DNA from: Marilutibacter aestuarii
Lineage (GTDB): Bacteria; Pseudomonadota; Gammaproteobacteria; Xanthomonadales; Xanthomonadaceae
Length of the DNA stretch: 64,000 bases
Assembly (NCBI RefSeq): GCF_006546775.1
Contig: NZ_VICE01000133.1
Span: 17,057-81,056, forward strand
Direction: 5' to 3'
The translations under genes and the position numbers were made by a program. Shown piece by piece: positions 10,305 through 22,200 of the stretch. Numbering within the stretch: position 1 is the first letter of the stretch; each line of letters starts with the position of its first letter. The notes beneath the pieces are model-generated. The model saw only the letters and a program-made list of their open reading frames with translations, ran no database searches and was not told the DNA's origin.

Positions 10305-10973
10305 TCAGGAGGCCTCGCCGCCCGCACCGGTCGACGGCGCGGCGTCGAAGCGCCGGACCTGCCGAGCCGGGTCGAACGGGCCGATGCGGTCGCGGCCATC
10401 GAAGCGGTAGTCGGCGAACTCGCCGTCCGCGCGCACGTAGTGCAGGAACACCTGCACCCAGTAGCGTCCGTCGAAACGCCCCCGCCAGTGCGGCAGTTCC
10501 GCCCCCTTGTAAGCGAGCATGTCGCCCGGGGCCAGCGGGAGCTCGAGATCGCGGCCGCCCGCCTGCACGCCCAGCGTCCAGGGCTGGTCGGCATCGAAGC
10601 CCAGGGTCAGCGAGGTGCTGATCTCGCAGGAGGGCCGGTCCAGGTGCCGCGGCAGCTCGGCGCCGGGCATGTAGACCCGCAGGTACGAATAGCACGGGTG
10701 GAGCGGACCGCCGGCGACGCGCTCCATCAGCGGCAGCACCCGCAGCAGCAGGCATTCCGAGAGCGTGTCGGCATAGCGGCCCTGCGAGCCGAGGGTTTCC
10801 TCGACGGTGTAGTAGCCCGGCACGCCGGTCTGCATCACCGCGTAGTTGGCGCACAGTTCCGCTTCGGCCGGCGCCAGCACCCCGCGCAACACGCTGAACC
10901 CCTCCGCGGCGAAGTGGGCCGCGCTGCGGGCGATCATGTCGGCGGGGGCGATGGCGGCTCGGGGATCGGTCAT
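10305..10973 (-). CDS. 2-oxoglutarate/Fe(II)-dependent oxygenase-like protein
   Basis: Predicted soluble protein of 222 residues. I see a plausible iron triad: His110 and Asp112 in ELPRHLDRPSCE and a distal His162 in AELPHWRGRF. These sit on a beta-rich jelly-roll core (SYLRVYMPG, ISTSLTLGF, GDMLAYKG), as in 2OG-Fe(II) oxygenases related to prolyl hydroxylases. The 2-oxoglutarate-binding basic residue is probably Arg164 or Arg166. Function unknown. It is divergent from katG, with a 303-bp shared intergenic region, so it could share oxidative-stress control; that is inference. Confidence 0.6.
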   Translation of the reverse strand: MTDPRAAIAPADMIARSAAHFAAEGFSVLRGVLAPAEAELCANYAVMQTGVPGYYTVEETLGSQGRYADTLSECLLLRVLPLMERVAGGPLHPCYSYLRVYMPGAELPRHLDRPSCEISTSLTLGFDADQPWTLGVQAGGRDLELPLAPGDMLAYKGAELPHWRGRFDGRYWVQVFLHYVRADGEFADYRFDGRDRIGPFDPARQVRRFDAAPSTGAGGEAS

Positions 10974-11098
10974 GGAGGCGGGACGTGGGTCGGTGGCGGC
11001 GGAGGGGGACGATGGTAACCGCAGCGTCGCGGGGCCGGCACGTGGACGATTCCGTCATCGTTCCGGGCGCATGATGCGGCCCTCCGCGCCCGCCTGGC

Positions 11099-11136
11099 GA
11101 TAGCCCAGCGCTATCCCAACGAACAGAACATTCAAT
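11099..11136 (+). promoter_or_regulatory. Probable OxyR-binding site upstream of katG
   Basis: The first half-site matches ATAG-N7-CTAT exactly (11100-11114, palindromic flanks GATAG and CTATC). After a seven-base gap a degenerate second half, AACA-N7-CAAT, follows (11122-11136). This is the tetrameric OxyR spacing. The site is about 140 bases upstream of the katG start within the 10974-11276 intergenic region. OxyR control of katG is established in Xanthomonas; the site itself is my reading. Confidence 0.55.
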
Positions 11137-11147
11137 TTCAGATATGA

Positions 11148-13529
<2,382 letters not shown>

Positions 13530-13550
13530 GCAGTCCGACGCGTGCTCGCG

Positions 13551-13580
13551 AAAAAGCCCGGCATCCGCCGGGCTTTTTTT
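13551..13580 (+). terminator. Rho-independent terminator of katG
   Basis: Stem arms AAAGCCCGGC and GCCGGGCTTT with a four-base loop ATCC, followed by a run of seven T (13574-13580). Begins 22 bases after the katG stop. Confidence 0.9.
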
Positions 13581-13630
13581 CATGTGCGTCCACCGGCATG
13601 CGCGTCCACGGGGCCTCGGCAAGGCAGGGC

Positions 13631-13722
13631 CGTAGGATGGGTAGCGCGACGCAAAACCCATCGTGCGTATGGCACGAAATGTCGCGACGGTGGGTTTCGC
13701 TTTCAGCTCTACCCACCCTACG
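13631..13722. repeat. 92-bp dispersed palindromic repeat, copy 1
   Basis: Starts CGTAGGATGGGTAG and ends CTACCCACCCTACG, so the two ends are inverted repeats; a second inverted pair (AAACCCATCGT and ACGGTGGGTTT) lies inside. Near-identical units occur at 13745, 37818, 37973 and 59027. Non-coding; no transposase is encoded. Confidence 0.85.
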
Positions 13723-13744
13723 ACGCGCGATGAGAGGCAGGGTT

Positions 13745-13836
13745 GTAGGAACGGTAGCGCGAAGCAAAAACCCATCGTGCGTATGGCACGAAACCTCGCG
13801 ACGGTGGGTTTCGCCTTCGGCTCTAACCACCCTACG
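13745..13836. repeat. 92-bp dispersed palindromic repeat, copy 2
   Basis: Direct tandem neighbour of copy 1, with the same internal segment CATCGTGCGTATGGCACGAA and a slightly degraded left end (GTAGGAACGGTAG). The pair fills most of the 345-base gap between katG and the PLP enzyme gene. Confidence 0.85.
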
Positions 13837-13874
13837 ACGCACTTGTCTCTGGTCCCTGGCCTTGACCTTCGCGA

Positions 13875-15074
13875 CTACGCCGCCGCTGCGTCCCGATGCA
13901 CGCCAGCCGGCACCGCCTCCAGCGCGCGCGACAGATCCGCCCACAGGTCGTCGACATGCTCGATGCCCACCGACAGACGCAGCAATCCGGGCGTGATGCC
14001 GTGGGCGAGCTGGTCGGCCTCACCGACCACCCGGTGGGTCAGGCCGGCCGGGTGCTGGATGAGGGTGTCGACCGAACCCAGGCTGACCGCGGGCGTGAGC
14101 AGCTTCACTTCGCGCATCACCGACGCCGCGGCGGCATGGCCGTGCGCCAGCTCGAAGGCAACCAGGCAACCGGGGCCGCGCATCTGGGTCCAGTGCAGCG
14201 CGGCGTTCCTGACGGTGCCCAGTCCCGGGTAGAACACCTTCGCGACGCTCGGGTGCGCCTGCAAGCGCTCGGCGAGCACCTCGGCATTCTTCTGCGCACG
14301 CTCCACGCGCAGCGCCAGCGTCGGCAGCCCGCGATGCAGCAGGTAGGCTGCCAACGGGTGCAACAGCCCCCCCGTCGCTGCACGCACGGTGCGCAGCGGG
14401 CGGGCGTCCTCGTCGGCGCAGCACACCACGCCGGCGATCACGTCGCCATGCCCGCCAAGGAACTTGGTGGCGCTGTGCAGCACGTAGCGCGCGCCGAGTG
14501 CGGCCGGGTTCTGCAGCACCGGCGTGGCGAACGTGGAGTCGACCAGCACCGGGACCTCGCCCGCAGCGGCCACCGCAGCCCGAATGTCGACCAGGTCCAA
14601 GGTCGGATTGGCGGGGGTCTCGACGATCACCAGCGTGGTATCGGCGCGGCGGCGCGAAGCGATCTCACCGGCCTCGACGAATTCGGCCTCGATCCCGCAC
14701 AGGCCGCTGGCCAGCAGATGATCGGAGGTGCCATACAGCGGGCGCACGACCAGCACATGGGCGCCGTGGGCACGGCGGGCCATCAGCACGGCGGTCAGCG
14801 CCGCCATGCCCGAGCCGAAGGCAACGCAGGCGCCGGTGCCCTCCAGCGCGGCCAGCGCATCCTCCACGCGGGCCACGGTCGGATTGTGCAGCCGGGCATA
14901 GATGGGATTGTCGGCGCGTGCCTGCCCCCCCACCAGGGCGTCGAAGCTGGCGGTCCCCGCGTCGAGGTCGGTCACCGGGTAGGTCGTGGACAGGTCGATC
15001 GGTGGCGCATGCACGCCGAGCCGGCGAAGCTCATCGCGGCCGGCGTGTACGGCACGGGTCGAAAATCGGGTCAT
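13875..15074 (-). CDS. Cys/Met-metabolism PLP-dependent lyase (methionine gamma-lyase / cystathionine gamma-synthase family)
   Basis: Cytoplasmic PLP enzyme of 399 residues acting on sulfur amino acids. The Schiff-base lysine is Lys204 in HSATKFLGGHGDVIAG. PLP-phosphate contacts are Tyr59-Arg61 (YARLHNPT) and the GSGMAA loop, with active-site Tyr114 in PLYGTS. The position equal to Cys116 of Pseudomonas methionine gamma-lyase is Thr here. Assignment between methionine gamma-lyase, homocysteine lyase and cystathionine gamma-synthase therefore stays open. It is divergent from an Lrp/AsnC gene 91 bases away, an arrangement like mdeA-mdeR of Pseudomonas putida, which favours a catabolic lyase induced by its amino acid. 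Confidence 0.85.
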   Translation of the reverse strand: MTRFSTRAVHAGRDELRRLGVHAPPIDLSTTYPVTDLDAGTASFDALVGGQARADNPIYARLHNPTVARVEDALAALEGTGACVAFGSGMAALTAVLMARRAHGAHVLVVRPLYGTSDHLLASGLCGIEAEFVEAGEIASRRRADTTLVIVETPANPTLDLVDIRAAVAAAGEVPVLVDSTFATPVLQNPAALGARYVLHSATKFLGGHGDVIAGVVCCADEDARPLRTVRAATGGLLHPLAAYLLHRGLPTLALRVERAQKNAEVLAERLQAHPSVAKVFYPGLGTVRNAALHWTQMRGPGCLVAFELAHGHAAAASVMREVKLLTPAVSLGSVDTLIQHPAGLTHRVVGEADQLAHGITPGLLRLSVGIEHVDDLWADLSRALEAVPAGVHRDAAAA

Positions 15075-15087
15075 GACGGCACCATTT

Positions 15088-15120
15088 CATCGGAAATCCA
15101 TCCGATGCTAGAAGCTTCTA
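15088..15120. promoter_or_regulatory. Two palindromes between the PLP lyase and Lrp genes
   Basis: First, arms CATCGG (15088-15093) and CCGATG (15102-15107) with an eight-base spacer. Second, the perfect 12-bp palindrome TAGAAGCTTCTA (15109-15120). Lying in the 91-bp divergent gap beside an Lrp-type gene, they are likely regulator-binding sites for both promoters. Confidence 0.5.
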
Positions 15121-15165
15121 CGCCTGATAACCTTCAAGCCGAACGATATTCGCAAAGGTGCCGGT

Positions 15166-15642
15166 ATGTTCCGACTCGACCGAACCGACTTCGCCCTGCT
15201 CCGGCTGTTGCGGAAGAATGCACGGCTGCCCAACAAGACCCTGGCCGAGAAAGCCGGGATCGCGCCGTCGACCGCTCTGGAGCGTGTCCGCCGCATGCAT
15301 GAGTCGCGGACGATCCAGGGCTACCACGCGGAGATCAACCCGGCCGCGATCGGCATCGGGTTGCAGGCCATGGTCGTGGTCCGGCTCGCCCGCCACTCGC
15401 GCGCGATGGTCGACAGCTTCCACCGCCACCTGCAGGGCCTCCGGGAGGTGCTCGCCTTCTACCATCTGGCAGGGGCGGACGACTTCCTCGTCCACGTCGG
15501 CGTGCGCGACAGCGACCACCTGCGCGAACTCGCCCTGACCGCTTTCACCGAGCGCGAGGAAGTGGCCCACATCCAGACCCAGCTGATCTTCGAATTCCGC
15601 CGCAACACCGAGTTGCCGATCCTCCGACCGCCGGATCCCTGA
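15166..15642 (+). CDS. Lrp/AsnC-family transcriptional regulator
   Basis: DNA-binding, amino-acid-responsive regulator of 158 residues. N-terminal winged helix (LDRTDFALLRLLRKNARLP, then TLAEKAGIAPSTALERVRRM, residues 5-46). The C-terminal RAM ligand-binding domain is about 65-145 (FYHLAGADDFLVHVGV, with the G-x-x-D effector loop, and EVAHIQTQLIFE). ATG at 15166 has AAAGGTG upstream. It probably controls the divergent PLP lyase, in the way MdeR controls mdeA; the effector would then be methionine or a related amino acid. Confidence 0.88.
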   Translation: MFRLDRTDFALLRLLRKNARLPNKTLAEKAGIAPSTALERVRRMHESRTIQGYHAEINPAAIGIGLQAMVVVRLARHSRAMVDSFHRHLQGLREVLAFYHLAGADDFLVHVGVRDSDHLRELALTAFTEREEVAHIQTQLIFEFRRNTELPILRPPDP

Positions 15643-15689
15643 GCGTGCGCCCGGAGCGGCCGGCGGGCGTAGGATGGGGGCCCGACCGC

Positions 15690-16325
15690 ATGGATGACAC
15701 GCCCATGACCAGTCCGATCGCACAGGACCTGCTCGGCCGCCTGCAGGGCCAGCCACTTTCCGACATCGGCCGCCAGCTTGGCCTCTCCGACAGCCAGGTA
15801 CAGGGCGCGGTCGCCACCGCCCTGCCCCTGCTGCTGGGCGCGCTGGGCCGCAACGCCAGCCAGCCCCAAGGGGCCGACGCCCTGTTCGGCGCGCTGCAGC
15901 GCGACCATGCCGGCGAGGACATCGGCAGTGTGCTGGGCGCCGTGCTGGGCGGTGGCGGCCAGGGCGCTGGCATCCTCGACCACGTACTGGGCGCGCGACA
16001 GCAGACTGCCGTCCGCGGAATCGAGGCCAGCACCGGGCTGGACGGCGACCGCGCGGGCAACCTGCTGAAGATGCTCGCGCCCCTGGTCCTGGCCTACCTG
16101 GCCCGGCGGATGTTCTCATCCGATCCCGCGCCCGCCGGCACCGCGCCGCTGTCACCGACACCGCAAAGCCTGGGCAGCGTGCTCGGCCAGGAGAGCCGCC
16201 GCATCAGCGAGTCGGGCGGACTTGCGGGCGGCCTGCTCGGCGCGGTCCTCGACCAGGACGGCGATGGCGATGCCGACCTGGGCGACCTCGTTCGCCTGGG
16301 CGGCTCGATATTCGGCGGACGTTGA
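15690..16325 (+). CDS. DUF937 family protein (YidB-like)
   Basis: Protein of about 211 residues with a DUF937 domain: IGRQLGLSDSQVQGAVATALPLLLGALGRNA, then Gly-rich helical segments SVLGAVLGGGGQGAGILDHVLG. A hydrophobic stretch LLKMLAPLVLAYLARRMF lies at about 120-137. The end, LDQDGDGDADLGDLVRLGGSIF, contains an EF-hand-like acidic loop found in many DUF937 proteins. Biochemical role unknown. Start at 15690 is preceded by GGATGGGGG; 15705 is an alternative. Confidence 0.75.
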   Translation: MDDTPMTSPIAQDLLGRLQGQPLSDIGRQLGLSDSQVQGAVATALPLLLGALGRNASQPQGADALFGALQRDHAGEDIGSVLGAVLGGGGQGAGILDHVLGARQQTAVRGIEASTGLDGDRAGNLLKMLAPLVLAYLARRMFSSDPAPAGTAPLSPTPQSLGSVLGQESRRISESGGLAGGLLGAVLDQDGDGDADLGDLVRLGGSIFGGR

Positions 16326-16339
16326 GCCCCCCGCCCGGA

Positions 16340-16771
16340 TCAGGTCGCGTCGATGTCGCCCAGCGCGCGGATCAGGCGCCGCGCCCGCTTGTCGGGCTTG
16401 CCTTCCGGCGCCCGGTAGCCGGCGTGGGCGGCCACGCGCAAGGCACGTGCCTGTTCGCGCGCGGCGCGCGAATCCTCGCTCTCCTCGTACAGGGTGCGCG
16501 CCACGGCGGCCGGCCCGCGCGTATCGCTCAGGCCCAGGACCCGCACGTCGAACAGTTCCTCGCCGCGCGCGACGCGCAGTGCATCGCCCACGCGCACCGA
16601 ACGCGAGGGCTTGGGCCGCTGCCCGCCGACCTCGATCTTGCCGTTCTCGATCGCCTGCCGCGCCAGGCCGCGCGTCTTGAAGAAGCGGGCGGCCCACAGC
16701 CACAGGTCGAGCCGTACCGTGGCCGCGTCGTCGGCAGGCGTGCTGCCGTCGGGGGATGGAATGTGCGCCAT
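16340..16771 (-). CDS. hslR: Heat-shock protein 15 (Hsp15), ribosome-associated S4 protein
   Basis: RNA-binding protein of 143 residues; Hsp15 recycles 50S subunits that carry stalled nascent peptidyl-tRNA. The S4 domain is seen at about 19-75 (RLDLWLWAARFFKTRGLARQ, AIENGKIEVGGQRPKPSRSV, GDALRVARG). A basic C-terminal tail follows (GKPDKRARRLIRAL). It lies downstream of rplS on the same strand but behind a strong hairpin, so it is probably separately transcribed. Confidence 0.92.
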   Translation of the reverse strand: MAHIPSPDGSTPADDAATVRLDLWLWAARFFKTRGLARQAIENGKIEVGGQRPKPSRSVRVGDALRVARGEELFDVRVLGLSDTRGPAAVARTLYEESEDSRAAREQARALRVAAHAGYRAPEGKPDKRARRLIRALGDIDAT

Positions 16772-16814
16772 GGGAGGAAGTCTAGCGGGTCGTTTGCCGG
16801 CGAGCCGGCACCAG

Positions 16815-16843
16815 AACGCAAACGGCCGCCCATGGGGCGGCCG
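16815..16843 (-). terminator. Terminator downstream of rplS
   Basis: Perfect 9-bp stem CGGCCGCCC (16823-16831) and GGGCGGCCG (16835-16843) with a three-base loop. On the minus strand it is followed by a short T-containing tail (GTTTGCGTT). It ends the rpsP-rimM-trmD-rplS unit. Confidence 0.65.
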
Positions 16844-16868
16844 CTGCGGAAACCCGGGCGGGTACGTC

Positions 16869-17255
16869 TTACTTGGCCTTGGCCTTCGCGTAAGCCGCCA
16901 GGTCTTCCTTGATGCGGGCCTTCTTGCCTTCCAGGCCGCGCAGGTAGTACAGCTTGCCGGCGCGGACCTTGCCGCGACGCTTGACGCTGACCGAGTCGAT
17001 GATCGCGCTGTGGCTCTGGAACACGCGCTCGACGCCGAAGCCGTGCGAGATCTTGCGCACGGTGAAGGAGGAATTCAGGCCGGCGCTCTTGCGCGCGATC
17101 ACGACGCCCTCATAGGCCTGGAGGCGTTCGCGGTTGCCTTCCTTCACCTTGACGTTGACGACCACGGTGTCGCCGGGACCGAACTCGGGCAGCTCGCGCT
17201 GTTCCTGCTCGGCTTCGAAGTTCTGCAGAAGCGTATTGAGAGAGGGCTGGGTCAT
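16869..17255 (-). CDS. rplS: 50S ribosomal protein L19
   Basis: Large-subunit protein at the 30S/50S interface, 128 residues. Family landmarks: [56 protein letters not shown] segment, and [17 protein letters not shown] lysine/alanine-rich tail extends beyond the E. coli protein. Last gene of the rpsP-rimM-trmD-rplS series, 122 bases after trmD. Confidence 0.97.
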   Translation of the reverse strand: MTQPSLNTLLQNFEAEQEQRELPEFGPGDTVVVNVKVKEGNRERLQAYEGVVIARKSAGLNSSFTVRKISHGFGVERVFQSHSAIIDSVSVKRRGKVRAGKLYYLRGLEGKKARIKEDLAAYAKAKAK

Positions 17256-17377
17256 GGTTCTGGCCTGTTGGAGTCGTTGTAGCGCGAGTGCACGTGGACC
17301 CGCGTCTGGCTGGTTGGAACGTAAGCCGCTAATTGTAACGGATTTCCCCGCCCCGGCGCCACTGGGGTCGCGGGCGC

Positions 17378-18169
17378 CTACTCCGCCTGTTCAGGCGGCT
17401 CGCCGGCACGGCCGTCCGGCAGGACCCGGACGCCCTCGGGACCGGCCTTCCACTCCTCGAGCAGGGCGCGATCGGCGGGCGTGAGCGCCGCTTCGTCGAC
17501 CAGGTCGGGGCGGCGCAGCCAGGTACGCCCCAGCGACTGCATCCGCCGCCAGCGGGCGATACGCGCGTGGTTGCCCGACATCAGCACCTCCGGCACGGTG
17601 CCCAGTTCATGCTCGACCGGACGCGTGTAATGGGGGCAGTCGAGCAGCCCATCCTCGAAACTGTCCTGGACCGCGGACTCGGCGTCGTTGAGGGCGCCGT
17701 CCTGGAGACGGGCCACGGCGTCCACGACCACCGCGGCGGCCAGTTCGCCTCCCGACAGCACGTAGTCGCCGATCGAGAGCTCCTCGTCGACCTCGGCCTG
17801 GAGCAAGCGCTCGTCGACTCCCTCGTAGCGCCCGCAGAGCAGCACGAACCGCTCGCAGGCCGCCAGCTCGCGCACCTTGGCCTGGTCCAGCGGACGCCCC
17901 TGGGGGCTCATGTAGATCACGCGGGCGGGACGCGGGTCGGCCGCGCGCACGGCCCGCAGGCAGGCGCGCAAGGGGTCGATCAGCATCACCATGCCCGGGC
18001 CGCCGCCGAAGGGCCGATCGTCCACGCGACGGTAGTTGCCCTCCGCATGGTCGCGGGGGTTCCAGCCATGCAGGGACAGCAGGCCGCGCTCGCCGGCACG
18101 GCCCACCACGCCGAACGCGGCGCACTGGGCGATGAACTCCGGGAACAGGCTGACGACGTCGATGCGCAT
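17378..18169 (-). CDS. trmD: tRNA (guanine-N1)-methyltransferase TrmD
   Basis: SPOUT-fold methyltransferase forming m1G37 in tRNA with S-adenosylmethionine. 263 residues. Knot region and SAM site: [40 protein letters not shown]. The catalytic-type Asp is in [17 protein letters not shown], and [17 protein letters not shown] is the C-terminal tRNA-contact segment. It lies 122 bases downstream of rimM and probably shares its transcript. Confidence 0.97.
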   Translation of the reverse strand: MRIDVVSLFPEFIAQCAAFGVVGRAGERGLLSLHGWNPRDHAEGNYRRVDDRPFGGGPGMVMLIDPLRACLRAVRAADPRPARVIYMSPQGRPLDQAKVRELAACERFVLLCGRYEGVDERLLQAEVDEELSIGDYVLSGGELAAAVVVDAVARLQDGALNDAESAVQDSFEDGLLDCPHYTRPVEHELGTVPEVLMSGNHARIARWRRMQSLGRTWLRRPDLVDEAALTPADRALLEEWKAGPEGVRVLPDGRAGEPPEQAE

Positions 18170-18291
18170 GGGGGCGTGGAAACCGGTGAACGGGGATGGG
18201 GGTCGACTCTATCGCGTCGCCGCCGGCCGGGGCCATCACGCGCGACGCGGCGGCGCGGGACGGGCGGTCGCACCGGCCCCGGCCCGCGGGA

Positions 18292-18813
18292 TCAGAAGTC
18301 GGCGTCCCAGTCGACGCTGACGATGCCGGCTTCGAAGTCCACGCCGGTCACGTATTGCGGCTGGACGAAGGGAATCATGCGCTCGCGCTCGTCGTCGCGC
18401 GCGACCAGGACGTCATTGGCCCCGGTCGAGAACAGGTGCGAGACCGTGCCCAGGTCGATCCCCTCGGCATTGACCACGCGCAGGCCCTCCAGGTCGGCCC
18501 AGTAGTACTCGCCGGGCCGGGGCGGGGGCAGCGCGTCGCGCGGGATGTAGATCTCGGTCCCGCGCGCGGCTTCCGCCGCGTCGCGGTCGATCACGTCGGG
18601 CAGGTGGCCCACGAGGTACTTGCCGCTGGCCTTGCCGCGTGCGCCGCTGACCTGGCGTTCATTGCCCTGCGCGTCGCGCAGGATCCAGGGCTGGTAGCGG
18701 AACAGGGCCTCGCGCGGTTCGGTCCAGGACTCGAACTTCAGCTCACCACGCAAGCCAAAGGCGCCGAGCACCCTGCCCAGCAGGATGCGGCGCCCTGGCG
18801 TTTCCACGGACAT
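18292..18813 (-). CDS. rimM: 16S rRNA processing protein RimM
   Basis: 30S maturation factor that binds ribosomal protein S19, 173 residues. N-terminal beta barrel: [20 protein letters not shown]-terminal PRC-barrel: [15 protein letters not shown], then [23 protein letters not shown]. Starts 28 bases after the rpsP stop, as expected in this operon. Confidence 0.96.
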   Translation of the reverse strand: MSVETPGRRILLGRVLGAFGLRGELKFESWTEPREALFRYQPWILRDAQGNERQVSGARGKASGKYLVGHLPDVIDRDAAEAARGTEIYIPRDALPPPRPGEYYWADLEGLRVVNAEGIDLGTVSHLFSTGANDVLVARDDERERMIPFVQPQYVTGVDFEAGIVSVDWDADF

Positions 18814-18841
18814 GCGGCCGCGCCTCGACGCAGCCCCGCAC

Positions 18842-19111
18842 TCAGGCTTTGGCAGCCGGTGCGTCGGCGCCCTTGAGCGCTTCCTTGTACAGCGTGGCGA
18901 CCTTGTCGGTCAGCTGCGCGCCGGTGCCCACCCAGTGCTTGACGCGCTCGGTGTCCAGCTCGATGCGCTTCTCGCCACCGGTGGCGACGGGGTTGTAATA
19001 GCCCAGGCGCTCGATGTTGCGGCCATCGCGCGGGTTGCGGCTGTCGGTGACGATGATGTGGTAGAAGGGACGCTTCTTGGCGCCACCACGCGTCAGGCGG
19101 ATCTTGACCAT
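18842..19111 (-). CDS. rpsP: 30S ribosomal protein S16
   Basis: Small-subunit assembly protein of 89 residues with the family start [17 protein letters not shown], then [16 protein letters not shown] and LGYYNPVA. First gene of the rpsP-rimM-trmD-rplS set. The usual upstream neighbour ffh is here separated by a protease and an acyltransferase gene. Confidence 0.97.
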   Translation of the reverse strand: MVKIRLTRGGAKKRPFYHIIVTDSRNPRDGRNIERLGYYNPVATGGEKRIELDTERVKHWVGTGAQLTDKVATLYKEALKGADAPAAKA

Positions 19112-19247
19112 CTTTTCGGTTTCCTGTGTTGCCCAGTCGCCAGGACGGCGAGGTAAGCCGGCAATTCTAGCCCAGCCCCCGGGGCAATGGAAGATCCCGC
19201 CCCCGCCGTGCCTGAACGGGCGTATCGCGTCCCAGCTGCCCCCGGAT

Positions 19248-19276
19248 GACCCGGACGGGCGATGCCCGCCCGGGTC
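19248..19276 (-). terminator. Hairpin after the S8 protease gene
   Basis: Thirteen-base arms (19248-19260 and 19264-19276) starting GACCCGG and ending CCGGGTC, one mismatch, three-base loop GAT. Sits nine bases past the protease stop. No T run, so it may be a transcript-end stabiliser rather than an intrinsic terminator. Confidence 0.4.
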
Positions 19277-19285
19277 CGGTCTCCG

Positions 19286-22200
19286 TCAAGGCGTGACCGT
19301 CAACCTGACCGGCAGGCTGGCCACCGGCTGGCTGGGGTCGTTGCTGGCGAAACAGGCACGCGCGCGGTATTCGCCCGGCGCAAGGCCGGCCGCGTTGACG
19401 CTCAGCAGTACCGTGCGGTCGGTGCCGCCGTAGACGCGGCCACTGCCCGGCAGCACCGCGCCGATCCACGCGGCACCGCACTGCGACGCGGCGTTCACCT
19501 GGAAGGCCAGGCCGGGATTGGTCGCCGAGGTCGCGCCCCAGGTCCCGCCCAGCTCGGGCGACTGCACCACCTGGGCCTGGCCGCCGATGCCCTGCAGCGA
19601 CTGGTACCAGGCCCAGCGGTTGGCGAGCAGGGTCTCTACGTGCACGTGCAGCCAGTAGGTGCCCGGCGGCAGCTGCACGTCCTGTCCGGCGAGGGTCGGG
19701 TCGAACTGCAGCCAACTGTCGGAGACGCCGATGCCCGCACTGTTGGGTGCGGCCGTGTACGTCCACAACGGGGGCGTCGAACCGGGCGTGCGCGGATAAC
19801 CGGCCGGCTTGCCGCCATCGTCCGCGTAGATCGACCAGGTGATGCTGCTCGCGGTCGACTGCAGGCTGGCGCCGCTGACGACGAATCCGCGCGTGGCCAG
19901 GAAGTCGATCGCGCCGCCCTCCTCCATCACGAAGTCGTCGGCGGCGTAGAAGCCCGAGCCGTAATCGGGCATGAAGGCGCTCAGCGTGCCCGTGGTGACG
20001 CCCTCGCTGGTCGAGGCGTAGACCACGTCGCTGACCGCGCCACTGGGCTGGTGGTTCCACTCCAGCCAGCCACCGCCTTCGTTGGCGACCTTCGCGGCGA
20101 CCACGCCCCGGCGGCCCGCCTTGAGCGTCAACGACGCGCCGTCCGCCGGCGCCGTGGCGATGCGCGGCGACGGCACGGACACCGCGACCGGCAAGCGCAG
20201 GGTCGCCACGTGCGGCGAGTGCCCGACCGGCTCCAGCACCAGCTTGCCGAAATTCCAGCTGTCGTCGGCCGGCAGCTTGCGACCGTCCACGATCACGGTG
20301 AGCGAGACCTCCTGGTCGCCCTTCACCATGAACAGCGCGGGCCAGACGATGCCCTTGACCCCTTCCAGGCGCGCGGTCCACAGCACGTTGGGACGACGCA
20401 CGCTGCGGAAGGTGCGGGTGAAGGTGCAGAAGCCCACGCAGGCCTGCTCATTCATGCTCGGCAGGTTGAGCGTGCTGGTGTCGCCGCCCTCGACCGGATT
20501 GGCCGCCAGGTAGTTGGCGGTGGTCTCGTCCATGACCAGGCCGGTACGCGAGGCGTTGCGCACCTGCACGCGGCCCGCGCCCATGGCGAAGGCATCGGCC
20601 CGGGTCTCGCCGTCCTCGATGTAGACCTCCTGGTCGGCGGTCATCATCAGCGCCGACTTGATTTCGGCGGGCGTCCAGGTCGGGTTCAACTGCTTGATCA
20701 GGCCCGCTGCGCCGGCCACGTGCGGCGATGCCATGGAGGTGCCGTTCTTCAGGCCCACCAGGTCTTCGAAGCCTTCGATGGTCGAACCCGCGTCGGCGGC
20801 CAGCACCGCCACGCCGGGCGCGGTGATGTCGGGCTTGACCAGCTCGTAGTTGGCCGGCCCGCGCGAACTGAAGGCACCGAGCACGTCGGGCGTGTTGGCG
20901 ATGACCTGCGCCGGATAGCCGATCGCCGCCGTGGCCGACACCCCGCTGGCGAAGTCCCGCACCGCATCGCCGTCGACGCGGGTGATCGCGAAGGCCGGGA
21001 TGGTGGTGCCCGGGACCGAGGGACTCAGGCCGCCGTCGGCGTTGTTGGCGATGACCACCGCGATCGCGCCGGCGGCCGATGCGTTGTTGGTCTTGATGCT
21101 GAACGAGCAGCCGCCGCGGCGGACGAAGGCGATCGCACCCTGGAACACGTTGGCGCCGTAGGCCGAACACGCATCGGTGCCGCTGTCGAAGTCCGGCGCG
21201 ACCACGAAGGCCGTGGTACCCGGGATCGCGGACTCGTGCGCGACGCCGCTGCCGCCGGGCGTGAGCACCACGCCCTGGACCGCGGCCGGCGGTGCGCCGG
21301 GACCGGTCAGGTCGAGGATGAACTCGAAGCCCTGGCGGCCATGGGTCGCTGCGGCGACGGTGGTCACCCAGGGCTCGTGGTGGCCCAGGGTCCCGGCGGC
21401 CGGGCCGGAATTGCCGGCCGATGCCGCGACGAACACGCCGGCATCCGACGCACCGAGGAACGCCTGCGATACCGCCTCGCTCCAGGGCGCGGCACCGCCG
21501 CCGATGGAGAAGTTGATGACGTCGACGCCATCGGCCACGGCCTGGTCGATCGCCGCCGCGGACGACACGTTCGGGCACAGGCCGTTGCCGTCGCTGGTGC
21601 GCGTGTAACACACGTCGTAGGCGATGATGTTGCCACGCGGCGCGACGCCGGAGATGTTCACGCTGGCGCCGCGGAACTCGACCGTGCGCGGGTTGCCCGC
21701 CGCCGTCGATGCCGTATGCGAGCCGTGGCCATTGGTGTCGCCGAAGCCGGGCTCTTCGAGGATGCCGGCCACGCCGCAGCGGTTGCCCGGGGCTTCGCAG
21801 ACGAAGTCGTAGCCACCGATGAGCTTGTCGTTGCAGCGTCCTTCGTCAACGCCACCGGGTGCACAGGTACCCAGATAGTTGCCGGCACCGTTCGGGTTGA
21901 CGTGGTGGTAGCCGTCGCTGGCGACGGCGCTGAACGAGGGGCTGCCGAAATTGATGCCCGAGTCGACGATGCCGAACACGATGCCCTCGCCGCGCGCACC
22001 CGGGAGCTTGGGCGTCGACGGCAGGGTCTGTCCCGGCGGCAGGCCGCTGCCGCCGGCCCACACCTTGTCCGCGCCGATCCGCCGGGGGCCGACGTCGGTG
22101 TCCATCTCGTATTCGCGATAGGGCTCGACGAACGCGACCTCGGCCATGCCCGCCAGTGCGGCGGCTTCGTTGCGCGTCAGGTCGGTGACCACGCCGTTGA

